NCBI GenBank assembly: GCA_041395245.1 | Contig: JAWLAY010000022.1 | Coordinates: 24,710 to 88,709 of the forward strand | Source: Aquimonas sp041395245 | Lineage (GTDB): Bacteria; Pseudomonadota; Gammaproteobacteria; Xanthomonadales; Xanthomonadaceae | DNA: 64,000 nt | Reading direction: 5' to 3' | Shown here: positions 8,918 through 18,024 of the stretch, piece by piece | Layout of the letters: each line of letters starts with the position of its first letter | Position numbering within the stretch: the first letter of the stretch is position 1 | The notes under the pieces: model-generated | Told to the model about the DNA's origin: nothing | What the model saw: the letters and a program-made list of their open reading frames with translations, nothing else | The model's database searches: none | Made by a program: the position numbers and the translations under genes

Positions 8918-10555
8918 GTGCCGTGCCGAGTCCTCATTGGCGTGCTGGGACTGATGGCCTGCGCTTCGGCGCAGGCCGAGCCGCTGCGCTGGGCGACGTG
9001 GCAGGACGGTCATGCGCGAATGGCGCTCATCGATGCACAGGGGCATCGCGTCGATGCCGCCGCCGATTGGCAGACGCCGCTGGGCAGTGTGTGGAAGTTG
9101 TTTGTCTACGTCTGGCTGCGCGATCAGGCGAAGCCGGAGACGCCCTACGTCTGTCGCGGTGGCGATCCGGACGAGGTGTATTGCTGCGATCCGGGGCAGT
9201 CCATCGAGCGCGATGCGGCGCTGCTGAAATCCTGTGGTCGCTATTTCGAACCGGATCGCCTTGGTATCGACGCGGCGTCATGGCGCGGCTACTGGCAGGC
9301 GCACGCGGCACCCGAGTGGTTGCGTGATCTTGGTCGCCTGCAGCCCGCCACCACGGTGCCGGTCGCCGAGCTGCTGGCCAGCCTGGCGACGCTGCCGCAG
9401 CAGGCCGCCGCGCGCGAAGTCCTGTCCGCATCGATGCTTCACGGTGGCGAGGGCGAATGGGCGGCCAGCCTCGGATCGCGCCTGCGGGTCAAGACCTGGA
9501 GCTGGCATCGCGGCGACACGCCGGAGGATCGCATCGGCGGCTTTGCCGGATGGCGCAGCGATGGCGTGCCGGTATGGGCAGAGGGCGAAGGCACCAGCGT
9601 GCAGGTGATCAATCGTCATCATCGCGCCATCGCCACGCAGTTGGGTTCGCACTGGCCAGCGGAGTCCGGGCCGTGTGTGGATGTACGCCTGTTTGCCCGC
9701 TATCCGCTGGCTTCCGTGCTCGACGAACAGGGCCGCGCGGCGCTGCCGGGTCCCTTGCAAGGCAACTATCGGGTGGCATTCGAGCGCGGTACCCAAACCG
9801 CGTTGCAAAGTAGCGGCGAACTACTGCTGGACACGCAGAACGGTCGGCCTCGATTGATCGCGCGCCTGAGTCGCGAGGACTATGTCGCCCGTGTGCTGGA
9901 GCGTGAAGCGAGTGGCGAGCCTCAGGAGGCGGCCCGCGCGCTCGCCATCGTCATCCGCAGCTACCTTCAGCAGCAGGCGCAGACGCAGGATCGCTGTCTG
10001 CAGATTGACGACAGCAGCGCGGCGCAGCGCGTGGCCGTGCGGCCTCCGAGCCCTGCTGCGCGCGCCGCCACCGCGTTCAGTGCCGACTGGGTGCTGGCTG
10101 GGTCACCGGTGTTCTTTCATCTCGATCAGGCCGGTGAGAACCGTCTGAGTTGGCAGGATGCCGTCAGTCAGGCGCGCACGGGTCGGCGCTTCGACGCCAT
10201 CCTGCGCAGTGCGTTTCCGCGCGCCGACATCGCGGCCTGGGCGCATCCGGCCGCGCAATGCGAAACCCTCGCCGATGCCGAACGCTGGCTGGGTGAACAA
10301 CTGCCGCGCTGGCGACCACGCATGGCCAGCGTGCCCGGCTACGAAGAGCCCGCGCAGTGGCAGGTTTGCCGCCTGCTGTCGGGCAAGCCGTTCACTGACC
10401 GCGCCCGCACGCGTCTGCACGTGCGTCCGCTGCGCAGTCAGCAGGATCGCCTGGCCCTGACCCACGAATACCTGCACCTCGCCTTTGCCGCGCATCCCGA
10501 TGGTCTGGACGAAGACTTCGTCGAAACCTGGGCGCGGCGTTTGATTCTGGAGTAA
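8918..10555 (+). CDS. yfaQ: DUF2300 periplasmic protein with SxxK, SpoIID-like and HExxH motifs (YfaQ)
   Basis: A 545-residue secreted protein, start GTG 4 bp after the macroglobulin stop, giving a compact signal peptide (VPCRVLIGVLGLMACASAQA). An upstream in-frame ATG would place the signal peptide internally, so I reject it. Three regions stand out. Ser57-Val-Trp-Lys60 in TPLGSVWKLFVYVWL resembles the SxxK site of penicillin-binding proteins and beta-lactamases. A segment around residues 317-350 (LSREDYVARVLEREASGEPQ, then ALAIVIRSYLQQQ) resembles SpoIID/LytB domains, which act on peptidoglycan. His516-Glu-Tyr-Leu-His520 near the C-terminus matches HExxH of zinc metallopeptidases. Family DUF2300 (YfaQ/MagE-like) fits length and order. 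Enzyme activity at any of these sites is inference. It is followed by the second DUF2135 gene after 6 bp. Confidence 0.82.
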   Translation: MPCRVLIGVLGLMACASAQAEPLRWATWQDGHARMALIDAQGHRVDAAADWQTPLGSVWKLFVYVWLRDQAKPETPYVCRGGDPDEVYCCDPGQSIERDAALLKSCGRYFEPDRLGIDAASWRGYWQAHAAPEWLRDLGRLQPATTVPVAELLASLATLPQQAAAREVLSASMLHGGEGEWAASLGSRLRVKTWSWHRGDTPEDRIGGFAGWRSDGVPVWAEGEGTSVQVINRHHRAIATQLGSHWPAESGPCVDVRLFARYPLASVLDEQGRAALPGPLQGNYRVAFERGTQTALQSSGELLLDTQNGRPRLIARLSREDYVARVLEREASGEPQEAARALAIVIRSYLQQQAQTQDRCLQIDDSSAAQRVAVRPPSPAARAATAFSADWVLAGSPVFFHLDQAGENRLSWQDAVSQARTGRRFDAILRSAFPRADIAAWAHPAAQCETLADAERWLGEQLPRWRPRMASVPGYEEPAQWQVCRLLSGKPFTDRARTRLHVRPLRSQQDRLALTHEYLHLAFAAHPDGLDEDFVETWARRLILE

Positions 10556-10561
10556 GCCCCG

Positions 10562-11386
10562 ATGAACCCATCCCGCTCCCGCGCACTGCCGCCTCACCTT
10601 GCTGCGGTTCTCGCTGTGTTCGCCTTGGTCGCGCAGGCGCAGGCTGCCGAGTCAGATACCCGTACGGCGATCCAACTGGATACGCCGGTCGGCGGCTGGC
10701 GAACTGGTGGCAGCGACGGCGTGTCCTTCACCCAGCGCGTCAGCTACCCCGCGAACGATGTCAGTACGCCGGACGATCAACCCAATGCCGCACGCATACG
10801 CGGCATGATCGCCAACGCGCCGAAAGGACCAGCCACCCTGGTCATCAATGGCGTATCGATGCCGATGCGGGTGGAGGACGACGGCCGCTTCGACCGGCCC
10901 TACCTGTTTCCGTCCGGCAGCAACAGCATTGAAGTACGCGCTGGCGGAAGCGCGCGGCGGGTGCAGTTCCAGGCCCGCGAGTCGAGCGGACGCGCCGCCA
11001 AGCTGCGCATCGTGCTGGGCTGGGACAGCGACTACACCGACCTCGACCTGCATGTGGTCACCCCGGACGGCGAGCACGCCTGGTACGGCAATCGCGTGCT
11101 CGGCAATGGCGGCGCGCAGGACGTCGATGTCACCAGCGGCTACGGCCCGGAAATTTTCGCATCGCCCACGCCCTTGCCCGGCACCTACCTCGTCTACGTC
11201 AACTACTTCGGCGGTGGCTGGAGCTATGACGAAGACGGCAATGCCAGCGAGCAGCAAGCCATGACCACCGCCAGCATCACCCTGATCACCGAAGAAGGCA
11301 GCGTGAATGAAAAGCGCGAAACCTTCTTCGTCCCCATGCGCGAGGCGGGAGAGCTGACCTTGGTGAAGCGACTGGTGTATCCGTGA
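10562..11386 (+). CDS. yfaP: Periplasmic DUF2135 protein, second copy (YfaP)
   Basis: A 274-residue secreted protein with signal peptide MNPSRSRALPPHLAAVLAVF and cleavage near AQAQA. The core RIVLGWDSDYTDLDLHVV, TPDGEHAWYGN and the strand GTYLVYVNYFGGGW mark DUF2135. It is the last gene of the cluster, 6 bp after yfaQ, so it is translated from the same message. It is clearly related to the protein at 965-1801: both have a short N-terminal region with ...VSYP/VAYP, the VLGWD core, and end in ERRETFVVP or EKRETFFVP. It probably assembles with the macroglobulin in the periplasm, as reported for the corresponding Pseudomonas Mag proteins; I recall this and have not checked it. Confidence 0.85.
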   Translation: MNPSRSRALPPHLAAVLAVFALVAQAQAAESDTRTAIQLDTPVGGWRTGGSDGVSFTQRVSYPANDVSTPDDQPNAARIRGMIANAPKGPATLVINGVSMPMRVEDDGRFDRPYLFPSGSNSIEVRAGGSARRVQFQARESSGRAAKLRIVLGWDSDYTDLDLHVVTPDGEHAWYGNRVLGNGGAQDVDVTSGYGPEIFASPTPLPGTYLVYVNYFGGGWSYDEDGNASEQQAMTTASITLITEEGSVNEKRETFFVPMREAGELTLVKRLVYP

Positions 11387-11453
11387 GGGTAAAAAGCGAT
11401 CAGCGCGTACAGAAGCGATGACGACGTTTCAATCTCTACGGCAGAGGTCCTGG

Positions 11454-11837
11454 ATGAAGAAGTCAATCTCGAAGTTCGGATTTCTGAGGATCCTGCGGCA
11501 TGTTTCCTGCGCCCTCTGTGCACTGATGGCAAGTCCGCTTCCCGCCAGTACGCTGCAAACAGCGAACTTCACGATCACCATCGAATCGCAGTGTGCAGAG
11601 GGTGAGGTGAGCTGTGACGAAGTCCGCTACCTGGGCCGATCGAAGCGCACCGGAGCCAGCATTTCCTTGCTGGGAAGAACTCTGCATAGCGCGTGCAAGG
11701 ATGGATCGCCATGCCAATTCCAAGGCTACGAATTCCGTTCCAGCACCGTCGTCTATCGCGTTTTCGAAGATGGCTTGCTGGAGGTTTCCGACGGTGATCG
11801 CGTGTTGGTCAACGAGCGTGGCGAGTGGGATTGGTGA
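11454..11837 (+). CDS. Small secreted protein, function unknown
   Basis: A 127-residue protein starting MKKSISKFGFLRILRHVSCA, a basic n-region followed by a hydrophobic stretch and a likely cleavage near SPLPA, so probably periplasmic or secreted. The mature part contains four cysteines in two pairs (SQCAEGEVSCDEV and SACKDGSPCQF), which could form disulfides, and a strand-rich C-terminus (TVVYRVFEDGLLEVSDG). This resembles small periplasmic binding or inhibitor proteins in style, but I do not recognise the family. The frame is open from 11418; the Lys-Lys start is the better signal peptide. It follows the macroglobulin cluster by 67 bp on the same strand. Confidence 0.55.
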   Translation: MKKSISKFGFLRILRHVSCALCALMASPLPASTLQTANFTITIESQCAEGEVSCDEVRYLGRSKRTGASISLLGRTLHSACKDGSPCQFQGYEFRSSTVVYRVFEDGLLEVSDGDRVLVNERGEWDW

Positions 11838-11960
11838 GTGGAACCCGTTCACGGTTTGCATGTCGAAGGGCGGGGCTTGTGACACACGCGCTCCGTCCAT
11901 AGAACATGACAAACCCGTCGCGGCCATCCGTTCTTCCACCCCATTCCATTCGAGGTCCCC

Positions 11961-12443
11961 ATGAAATTCAGCGCGTTCATTCTTCTGAGTGCCGCCTATC
12001 TCGCGCAGACGGCGTTTGCCGCTGATGCCAACCCGCAGGCCAGTGTGCTCGGTGTCTGGCAAGTCGATACCTCGCGGTTGACCATGCCTCCCGAAGCAAG
12101 ACCGCAAAGCGTCACGATCACGTTCACGGAGGAAGCCGCCGAGCACTTGCGGACCAAGGTCGAGATCATTGATCCGACCGGCGCACCACTGCAGGCCGAA
12201 GGCGTTACCCCGCTGGATGGCACGCCAACGGCTGTCCCGCCCAATTTCGAGGCCGACATGTCGGCAACCACCTTGCCCCGACCGGAAGTGCTGATCATGC
12301 AACTGGCCAACCAAGGCCATCCGGTTTCAACGCGCATCTACGCTGTCAACCCCGACAACCAGTCGATGATTGAAACCGTCGCCTACTTCAACGCCGAGGG
12401 CCAGCCCGCGTTGCGCAGGAACTACTTCTCGCGGGTGAGGTGA
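11961..12443 (+). CDS. Small secreted protein, function unknown
   Basis: A 160-residue protein with a clean signal peptide (MKFSAFILLSAAYLAQTAFA, cleavage before ADANP). The mature domain begins with LGVWQVDTSRL, a pattern seen in several small lipocalin-like periplasmic proteins, and consists of predicted beta strands with polar loops; no cysteines or catalytic motif. A weak GAGGTC site 6-7 bp before the ATG supports the start. No homologous family is recognised. It is 123 bp downstream of the previous small secreted protein and could be independently expressed. Confidence 0.6.
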   Translation: MKFSAFILLSAAYLAQTAFAADANPQASVLGVWQVDTSRLTMPPEARPQSVTITFTEEAAEHLRTKVEIIDPTGAPLQAEGVTPLDGTPTAVPPNFEADMSATTLPRPEVLIMQLANQGHPVSTRIYAVNPDNQSMIETVAYFNAEGQPALRRNYFSRVR

Positions 12444-13122
12444 CAGGGATGGCGCTACCACGCGGAGGCCATCTTTTCCCAAAATCCTACGCAGTTGGCA
12501 ACCGGAGCCGCCGTGCTGTCAACACTATAGTTACAAAGAGACTGATCGAATCGTCGAGCAAATGCAGGTTCCATGGAGGCGTTCCATCGACAGCGTTCCC
12601 CAGATTCTTGGGATGCTGGGCATGTTTCGGTTGACCAGGATATTCACGCTCGTTCCGTTCTTGGCGGGTTAAGAGGTGGAAACAGTTCATCGATCCCCCA
12701 TCGCGGACAACCGATGACCATCGAGACTGCGATCACGGTGTCCAAGCGGTAGTCCACAAATAGACCGGCAGTCCGGGCACGTTGCGCTTGTGTCGGCAAC
12801 GCCCTGCGCCCTCGCAGGCACGAGCCTCAAAGATGACTGCAAGAAACATGCGGGCGGAATGGGATTGCGGAGGTTTCGCAACAGACTGCGGTTGGGAAAC
12901 AAAAACTGACTCCAGACTTGGCGCATTGCACGCGAGCGTGTTCGCCGAGGATATTTGCCAGCCATCGATGCTCAACGTAACGATTGAATCTTTTGGCAGC
13001 GACCGCGTTTTAGTAGGGTCCCTAAGAGGCACACCCACACGCTGACAGTCAGACAAGGACTTTAACGCCAATCGATTCTCCTGCAAAATTGGCCCGTTAA
13101 CTCCGAGTGAGGACGGATATTT
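12444..13122. other. Long non-coding or decayed spacer
   Basis: Nearly 680 bp without a convincing gene, rare in this compact window. Short open frames occur on both strands (for example 12440-12634 forward and 12733-13086 reverse) but none has a signal, domain pattern or good ribosome binding site. It leads into a gene of different base composition, so it may be the remnant of an older gene or the junction of an insertion. Immediately before 13123 lies GAGTGAGGACGG, the probable ribosome binding region of the peptidase gene. Confidence 0.4.
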
Positions 13123-15711
13123 ATGAGTTCATCGATTCACGCTAGTTCCGCGCTGTGGTTAATCTGGAAGGGTGTCAAGCAATCCAGCGCTAGAGCGCGG
13201 GCGGTTGCCCGTGTCCTCATCCTGGCAGTATGCGGTTTGATTTCCGAAGCAACGGCTGCCGTCGAGCGGCTGGAACCTGGAGTCATTCCTTCCATACCAA
13301 CAGGAAAAGGGTTGTTTGTGGCGGTCGTCGATGCGCCCATGCCCTTGTCTGGCGTGAGAATCACGGCGGAATCAAAATCCGCCCAGTCGTTTGTTTTTAG
13401 TGATTTGAATGGAGGAAGAAACTACGCACTATTCGTTGTCCCTGCGGGAGAATATAAGTGGTCCACCGTAAAGCCATGGGCATATGTTGGAACCAATCAT
13501 CGCTACATACTAAACGGAGATCATATATTTTCCTTCAAGATAGAGGAGGGAAAGATAAATTATCCGGGGGATTTTGTATTCAGACCATTTGACTATGGTT
13601 ACAGCACCCGAGTCACCAACCGGGGATTGCATGTGATGGATTGGTTGATTACGAATTACCCTGGAATTCTGGATCGTTACCAATTTAGTTACTCAGGACA
13701 CTATCCAGATCCATTTCCGGACGCACTACTTTCTGTATGGAATAATGTAGGCAGACCAGCCATGCCTGGGGCAAATTCGGAAAAAAAATCATCAAATGTT
13801 CTAAAAAAGATGAACTCCGATGAATTGCCGCAAAACTCTGTGGAACGGGGGATCGCTGCGGATCATATTTTTTCTGAGCGCAATGTGTTGTTTGCGGAAT
13901 TGAATGAGGATGGAGATCTTGTTGCAGAAGTGGTCCGATTGCAAAATGGCGCCTACAGTCTTGATGTTGTGGATCCAGTAGAAGGAACTACGCGTAGTGT
14001 AATTGCTTCGATAGGAAATATATCGGATGTGGCGTGGAAGTCGAATTCAAGACTAATTGCTCAGGCGACTGTGGAGGGAATCAGGCGGCTGTTCGTGGTC
14101 GATATTGATAGAGCTGAATCAGGAGGCATTTCTACGCGCCAGAGATCCGTCCAGGCAAGAGGAGGGGTCCATAGCGTCGTTCCCGGTAGAGAGGATGAAA
14201 TCCTATACAGTTATATTGATTCGGAAGGCGATTTGGTCATTTTGCGACTGGATATAGCAACGCAAGCGGGACTGGATAAGCTTTCTCGATTCAGGTCGAG
14301 GTCGCGGCTAAACCGTGGAGTCGAAGATGCGCAATATTGGCACGCGGACACAGAGGGAAATCTGCAGTTTGCCGTTGCCTTTCGTGATCCTGATTGGGTT
14401 GTCTATTACCGAGAAGATGCCAAATTTGTTCAAGGCGCAAGGATCGGAAGGTCGGATGATTTGCGTCTGTTCTCGATGACTCCCGATGGTAAGGGTATCT
14501 TCGCGACGACTGACGTTGGGCGAGAGCAAAGAGACTTGGTTCTGTTTGACCCGCGGACAGGTCAAATCGGTGAGACGCTGGTAAGTAAGCGCGGTATCGA
14601 TATAACTATTCCAGTTCTGGATCGCGCCGGTAATTTGGATGGCGTTGCATACTATGAAAGTGGTTTGCTTGTTGAGGAATATCTGGCAGAAGTTGATCAG
14701 CGAGTCTCTGATCGGTTGAAGGCGTTGTTCGAAGGAAAGACAGTGTTGACCACTTCGCAGAGTCGCGATGGTCGCCGCATGCTTCTTTGGGTGGACGGCT
14801 CAGACGCGCCACCATCGCTATATTACCTGGACGCAGGGCTGGGTCGAGCTACTCTGATTGATCAGATGTATCCGGCGCTTGCCGAAGTGGAATTCAAGCC
14901 GATGCAGTTGTTTCATGTTGAAACGGATGATGGAATGACCTTGAATGCTTTCATATCCATTCCGGCCGGCTCTGGTCCACACCCCATGGTGGTCATGCCT
15001 CATGGAGGTCCAGTAGGCATTGCAGACCGCCTTCATTTTGATCCTGTTGTCCAGTACCTGGTTTCACAGGGTTATGCTGTGCTCAAGGTGAATTTTCGCG
15101 GATCGGATGACCAAGGGCGTGCCTTCCGAGAGGCTGGGACAGCGACACAGGGGAAGGAGAATGAATCGGATATTGAGCGCGCAGTTGATGTTGCTCTCTC
15201 TCGCTTCCCCGTGGATTCGAAACGTATTTGTGCAGTCGGTGCTAGTTATGGTGGCTTTTCAGCGCTGGCGCTGGCGATATTGAACCCTGATCGCTATCGA
15301 TGTGTTGTATCTATTGCGGGTGTTGTCGATCTGGCTCTTCGTTTTACCGCGACTGACACCGTTTTGTTTAGAGAGGGCGGGCGGCTTCTTGAGCGTATTC
15401 ATGGGAATCCGAATGAAAACATAGAGGAAATGATCGAGGTTTCGCCTGTGTATAATGTGGGTCGCCTTCAAGCTGCAGTGTTTCTAATCCACGGTGAGTT
15501 GGACTCGAGGGTCGATATTGAGCATGCGTTTCGATTTGAACGAATGATGCAGTTGCATGGAAAAACTCCGTATTTTCTTCGTTTTCCAGGGGAGGGTCAC
15601 TCGGGATGGGGTCGCGAAAGCAACATCAAGGCGTGGAAAGCGGTGGCTGATTTCTTGAATGCGCAGATTGGTTCGGTAGGTTTGGATGAGGAGACGGCAA
15701 AGGTGGACTGA
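13123..15711 (+). CDS. Secreted S9 (acylaminoacyl-peptidase type) serine peptidase, AT-richer than neighbours
   Basis: An 862-residue protein with an N-terminal hydrophobic export segment (about residues 28-45, VARVLILAVCGLISEATAA). A long N-terminal region of beta-propeller type precedes a C-terminal alpha/beta-hydrolase domain. The catalytic triad is visible: Ser708 in GASYGGFSAL, Asp794 in HGELDSRVD and His826 in GEGHSGWG. This is the S9C arrangement, in which the propeller limits access to small peptides. Codon use differs from all neighbours, with many A/T-ending codons (ATA, AGA, TTG, GAT), which suggests later acquisition. It probably degrades oligopeptides in the periplasm or outside the cell. 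It is flanked by the decayed spacer on the left and a convergent gene on the right. Confidence 0.85.
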   Translation: MSSSIHASSALWLIWKGVKQSSARARAVARVLILAVCGLISEATAAVERLEPGVIPSIPTGKGLFVAVVDAPMPLSGVRITAESKSAQSFVFSDLNGGRNYALFVVPAGEYKWSTVKPWAYVGTNHRYILNGDHIFSFKIEEGKINYPGDFVFRPFDYGYSTRVTNRGLHVMDWLITNYPGILDRYQFSYSGHYPDPFPDALLSVWNNVGRPAMPGANSEKKSSNVLKKMNSDELPQNSVERGIAADHIFSERNVLFAELNEDGDLVAEVVRLQNGAYSLDVVDPVEGTTRSVIASIGNISDVAWKSNSRLIAQATVEGIRRLFVVDIDRAESGGISTRQRSVQARGGVHSVVPGREDEILYSYIDSEGDLVILRLDIATQAGLDKLSRFRSRSRLNRGVEDAQYWHADTEGNLQFAVAFRDPDWVVYYREDAKFVQGARIGRSDDLRLFSMTPDGKGIFATTDVGREQRDLVLFDPRTGQIGETLVSKRGIDITIPVLDRAGNLDGVAYYESGLLVEEYLAEVDQRVSDRLKALFEGKTVLTTSQSRDGRRMLLWVDGSDAPPSLYYLDAGLGRATLIDQMYPALAEVEFKPMQLFHVETDDGMTLNAFISIPAGSGPHPMVVMPHGGPVGIADRLHFDPVVQYLVSQGYAVLKVNFRGSDDQGRAFREAGTATQGKENESDIERAVDVALSRFPVDSKRICAVGASYGGFSALALAILNPDRYRCVVSIAGVVDLALRFTATDTVLFREGGRLLERIHGNPNENIEEMIEVSPVYNVGRLQAAVFLIHGELDSRVDIEHAFRFERMMQLHGKTPYFLRFPGEGHSGWGRESNIKAWKAVADFLNAQIGSVGLDEETAKVD

Positions 15712-15848
15712 TCTATGTTTACGTTCCGCATTACGGAGTGGTCGCGCCGCAGCATGTGTGGCAATTGGGACGGCCAGAGCGACAATGATCCTCCGTTTAG
15801 AATGTCGCGAATGTAGTGCGGTACAGGAAGGCGCGCAAGTGGATGGAA

Positions 15849-17336
15849 TCAATCCCCAATCCCCAACCGCTTTCGCTCAAGGCGGCGCAGAAATTCCTGC
15901 ATGATTTTTCGATACAGGTCTTCGCCGAGGTAGGCGTCTTCGACGCCCGCGTCGATGGAAGGGTTGTCGTTGACTTCAATGACGGCGAGGCGGCGGTCGG
16001 CGGCTTTGATGTCGACACCGTAGAGACCGTCGCCAATCGGTGCGGTGGCGCGCAGGGCGAGTTTGACGACTTCGGCGGGGGCTTCGCGGACCGGCAGGGT
16101 TTTGAAGCCGCCGCTCTTTTCGGTGGCATTTTTGGCGTGGTTGTAGATCTGCCAATGGCCTCGTGACATGAAGTACTGACAGGCATAGATCGCCTGGCCG
16201 TTGAGTACGCCAATGCGCCAGTCGAAATCCGTGTAGAGATATTCCTGCGCCAGCAACAGGGCGGTCTGCTGGAACAGACTGTCGCATCCGGCGCGCAGTT
16301 GTTCGGCGTTTTCGGCTTTGATGATGCCGCGCGAAAACGAGCCGTCGGGGATCTTCAACACAATCGGGAAGCCCAGCAGTTCGGGCAATTCGTCGAGCTT
16401 CCGGTTGTCGTCACGGAACAGGATCTCGGTGCGCGGGATGGGCAGCTTTTTGGCGCGCAGCAGATCGTGCAGAAAAATCTTGTTGGTACAGCGCAGGATC
16501 GAAACCGGGTCGTCGATCACCACCATGCCTTCGCGTTCCGCGCGATGGGCAAAGCGGTAGGTGTGGTTGCTGAGCGCGGTGGTTTCGCGAATGAACAGCG
16601 CGTCGTATTCGGCCAGTCGTGCGAAGTCGTTGCGCGTGACCATGTCGACGTCGATGCCCAGTTCCTTTCCCGCCTTGACGAACTGTTTGAGCGCCTTCTT
16701 GTTGGACGGTGGCATCGCTTCGTCGGGATCGACCAACATCGCGAGGTCGTAGCGGTAGGCGCGTTTGACGCGCGGCTTGCGCCACAGTTTCTTGCTGAAG
16801 GCGTCCAGCGCGTTGGCAAAGGTGTCCTCCTGTTCGTCGCTGAGCGTGGTCAGCGCGCCGGGCTTGATGGCGCTGATCTGCCATTGCCGTTGGCGTTCGA
16901 ACTCCAGTTTCAGGATCGGGCAGGGAAAGGCTTCGAAGACCTGACGCGCCAGGTCAGCCAATGGCGCATAGCGGGTCTGGCCGAAGTAGACCAGCAGGCC
17001 GAAATCGGTCGTGTCCCGGCCGCCTTCCGGCAGGAACTTGCTGAGCTTCTGGCTGAGGTCGTCGATGTCCACACCGTACAGCGAGCGCTTGCGCAGGTCG
17101 TTGATGGTGCGCACCGAGGGAATCACCTTGTGGCCGCGCGCTTCCGCCAGCAGCGACACGTAGTAACCGACGCCGAGGTACTTGTAGCTGCGGCACAGGT
17201 TGATCACCTGTACGCGCTCCTCATTGGCCGCACCTTCGACCTGTTTCAGGTAGTCGCGGGCGGACATCACGTTGTCCGATGGATAGTACGAACCCCAGTC
17301 GGCGGTGCGTTCGACAACGATGATCAGGCGGCTCAT
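15849..17336 (-). CDS. RimK-like ATP-grasp ligase with N-terminal RLAN domain
   Basis: A 495-residue protein. The first about 180 residues (starting MSRLIIVVERTADWGSYYPS, then VINLCRSYKYLGVGYYVSLL) are the RLAN domain found N-terminal to certain RimK-family ligases. The rest is an ATP-grasp fold: KIFLHDLLRAKKLPIPRTE, then FPIVLKIPDGSFSRGI (ATP-lysine region), and EVNDNPSID with the Mg-binding Glu-x-Asn near the C-terminus. Such enzymes join an amino acid, often glutamate, to a carboxyl group of a peptide, protein or small molecule with ATP. The substrate is unknown. It is divergent from a GNAT acetyltransferase gene across about 170 bp, a pairing seen repeatedly for this family and suggestive of a peptide-modification pathway. 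Confidence 0.85.
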   Translation of the reverse strand: MSRLIIVVERTADWGSYYPSDNVMSARDYLKQVEGAANEERVQVINLCRSYKYLGVGYYVSLLAEARGHKVIPSVRTINDLRKRSLYGVDIDDLSQKLSKFLPEGGRDTTDFGLLVYFGQTRYAPLADLARQVFEAFPCPILKLEFERQRQWQISAIKPGALTTLSDEQEDTFANALDAFSKKLWRKPRVKRAYRYDLAMLVDPDEAMPPSNKKALKQFVKAGKELGIDVDMVTRNDFARLAEYDALFIRETTALSNHTYRFAHRAEREGMVVIDDPVSILRCTNKIFLHDLLRAKKLPIPRTEILFRDDNRKLDELPELLGFPIVLKIPDGSFSRGIIKAENAEQLRAGCDSLFQQTALLLAQEYLYTDFDWRIGVLNGQAIYACQYFMSRGHWQIYNHAKNATEKSGGFKTLPVREAPAEVVKLALRATAPIGDGLYGVDIKAADRRLAVIEVNDNPSIDAGVEDAYLGEDLYRKIMQEFLRRLERKRLGIGD

Positions 17337-17509
17337 GGTGAAGGCGGTAGGTTGGGAAAGGTCGGCAGTGTGAGGCCAATCAAGCGTGCGTGAAGTTCCC
17401 GCCTGCGAGTGCGCTCAGCATGACTTCAGTGAAAACCCCTTATCCGGCACGTCGCGGGCATGACAGCATGTGTTGACCGTTAAAGACGGCAAACCTCGAT
17501 GGAGTCTCT

Positions 17510-17959
17510 ATGTCATCTGCGCCAAGCCCGCGCGATGCATGTCTGGCCGATCTGCCCGCGCTGCTGGCGCTGGAGGCGCAGTTTCCGGGTGACCGGATGC
17601 ACCGACGCGCGTTACGCCACGCCATCGTCTCGCCACGCGCGCGGTTTCGCGTCGTCGAACGGAAGGGTGTGGTGTTGGGCGATGCACTGTTGCTGCTGCG
17701 CCGCGATAGTCCCGCCGCGCGGCTGTATTCGCTGATCGTGTCGGCGCAGGCGCGAGGGCAGGGCATCGCCGCCCTGCTGCTGGACGATGCCGAGGCACAG
17801 GCCAGACGGTCCGGTCGGCACGCGGTCAGGTTGGAGGTACGGGCCGACAATGCGGCGGCGATTCGCCTGTACGAGCGCGCGGGTTACTGCGTGTTTGGTC
17901 GACGCCCCGGCTACTACGACGACGGTGCCGACGCGTTGCGGATGCAGAAGCCACTGTGA
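17510..17959 (+). CDS. GNAT family N-acetyltransferase
   Basis: A 149-residue RimI-like acetyltransferase. Motif A, ARGQGIAALLLDDAE, provides the acetyl-CoA pyrophosphate loop (Q/R-x-x-G-x-G/A), and motif B includes LEVRADNAAAIRLYERAGY. It would acetylate an amine of a protein, peptide or metabolite. It starts at the ATG preceded by GGAGTCTCT and is divergently arranged with the RimK/RLAN ligase, so the two are likely functionally linked. In related genomes the GNAT is often fused to a C39-like peptidase; that domain is absent here. The next S9 peptidase gene starts 65 bp downstream on the same strand. Confidence 0.85.
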   Translation: MSSAPSPRDACLADLPALLALEAQFPGDRMHRRALRHAIVSPRARFRVVERKGVVLGDALLLLRRDSPAARLYSLIVSAQARGQGIAALLLDDAEAQARRSGRHAVRLEVRADNAAAIRLYERAGYCVFGRRPGYYDDGADALRMQKPL

Positions 17960-18024
17960 CTTCCGGCGCTTGTGGCGGTTGCGGGCAGCGTTCAGGGTTG
18001 ACGATTCGCAACAAGGAGCCGCCG

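Noticed and set aside
12440..12634. Small forward open frame after the second secreted unknown
   Set aside because: No ribosome binding site, no signal, no recognisable composition; it overlaps the previous gene's stop.
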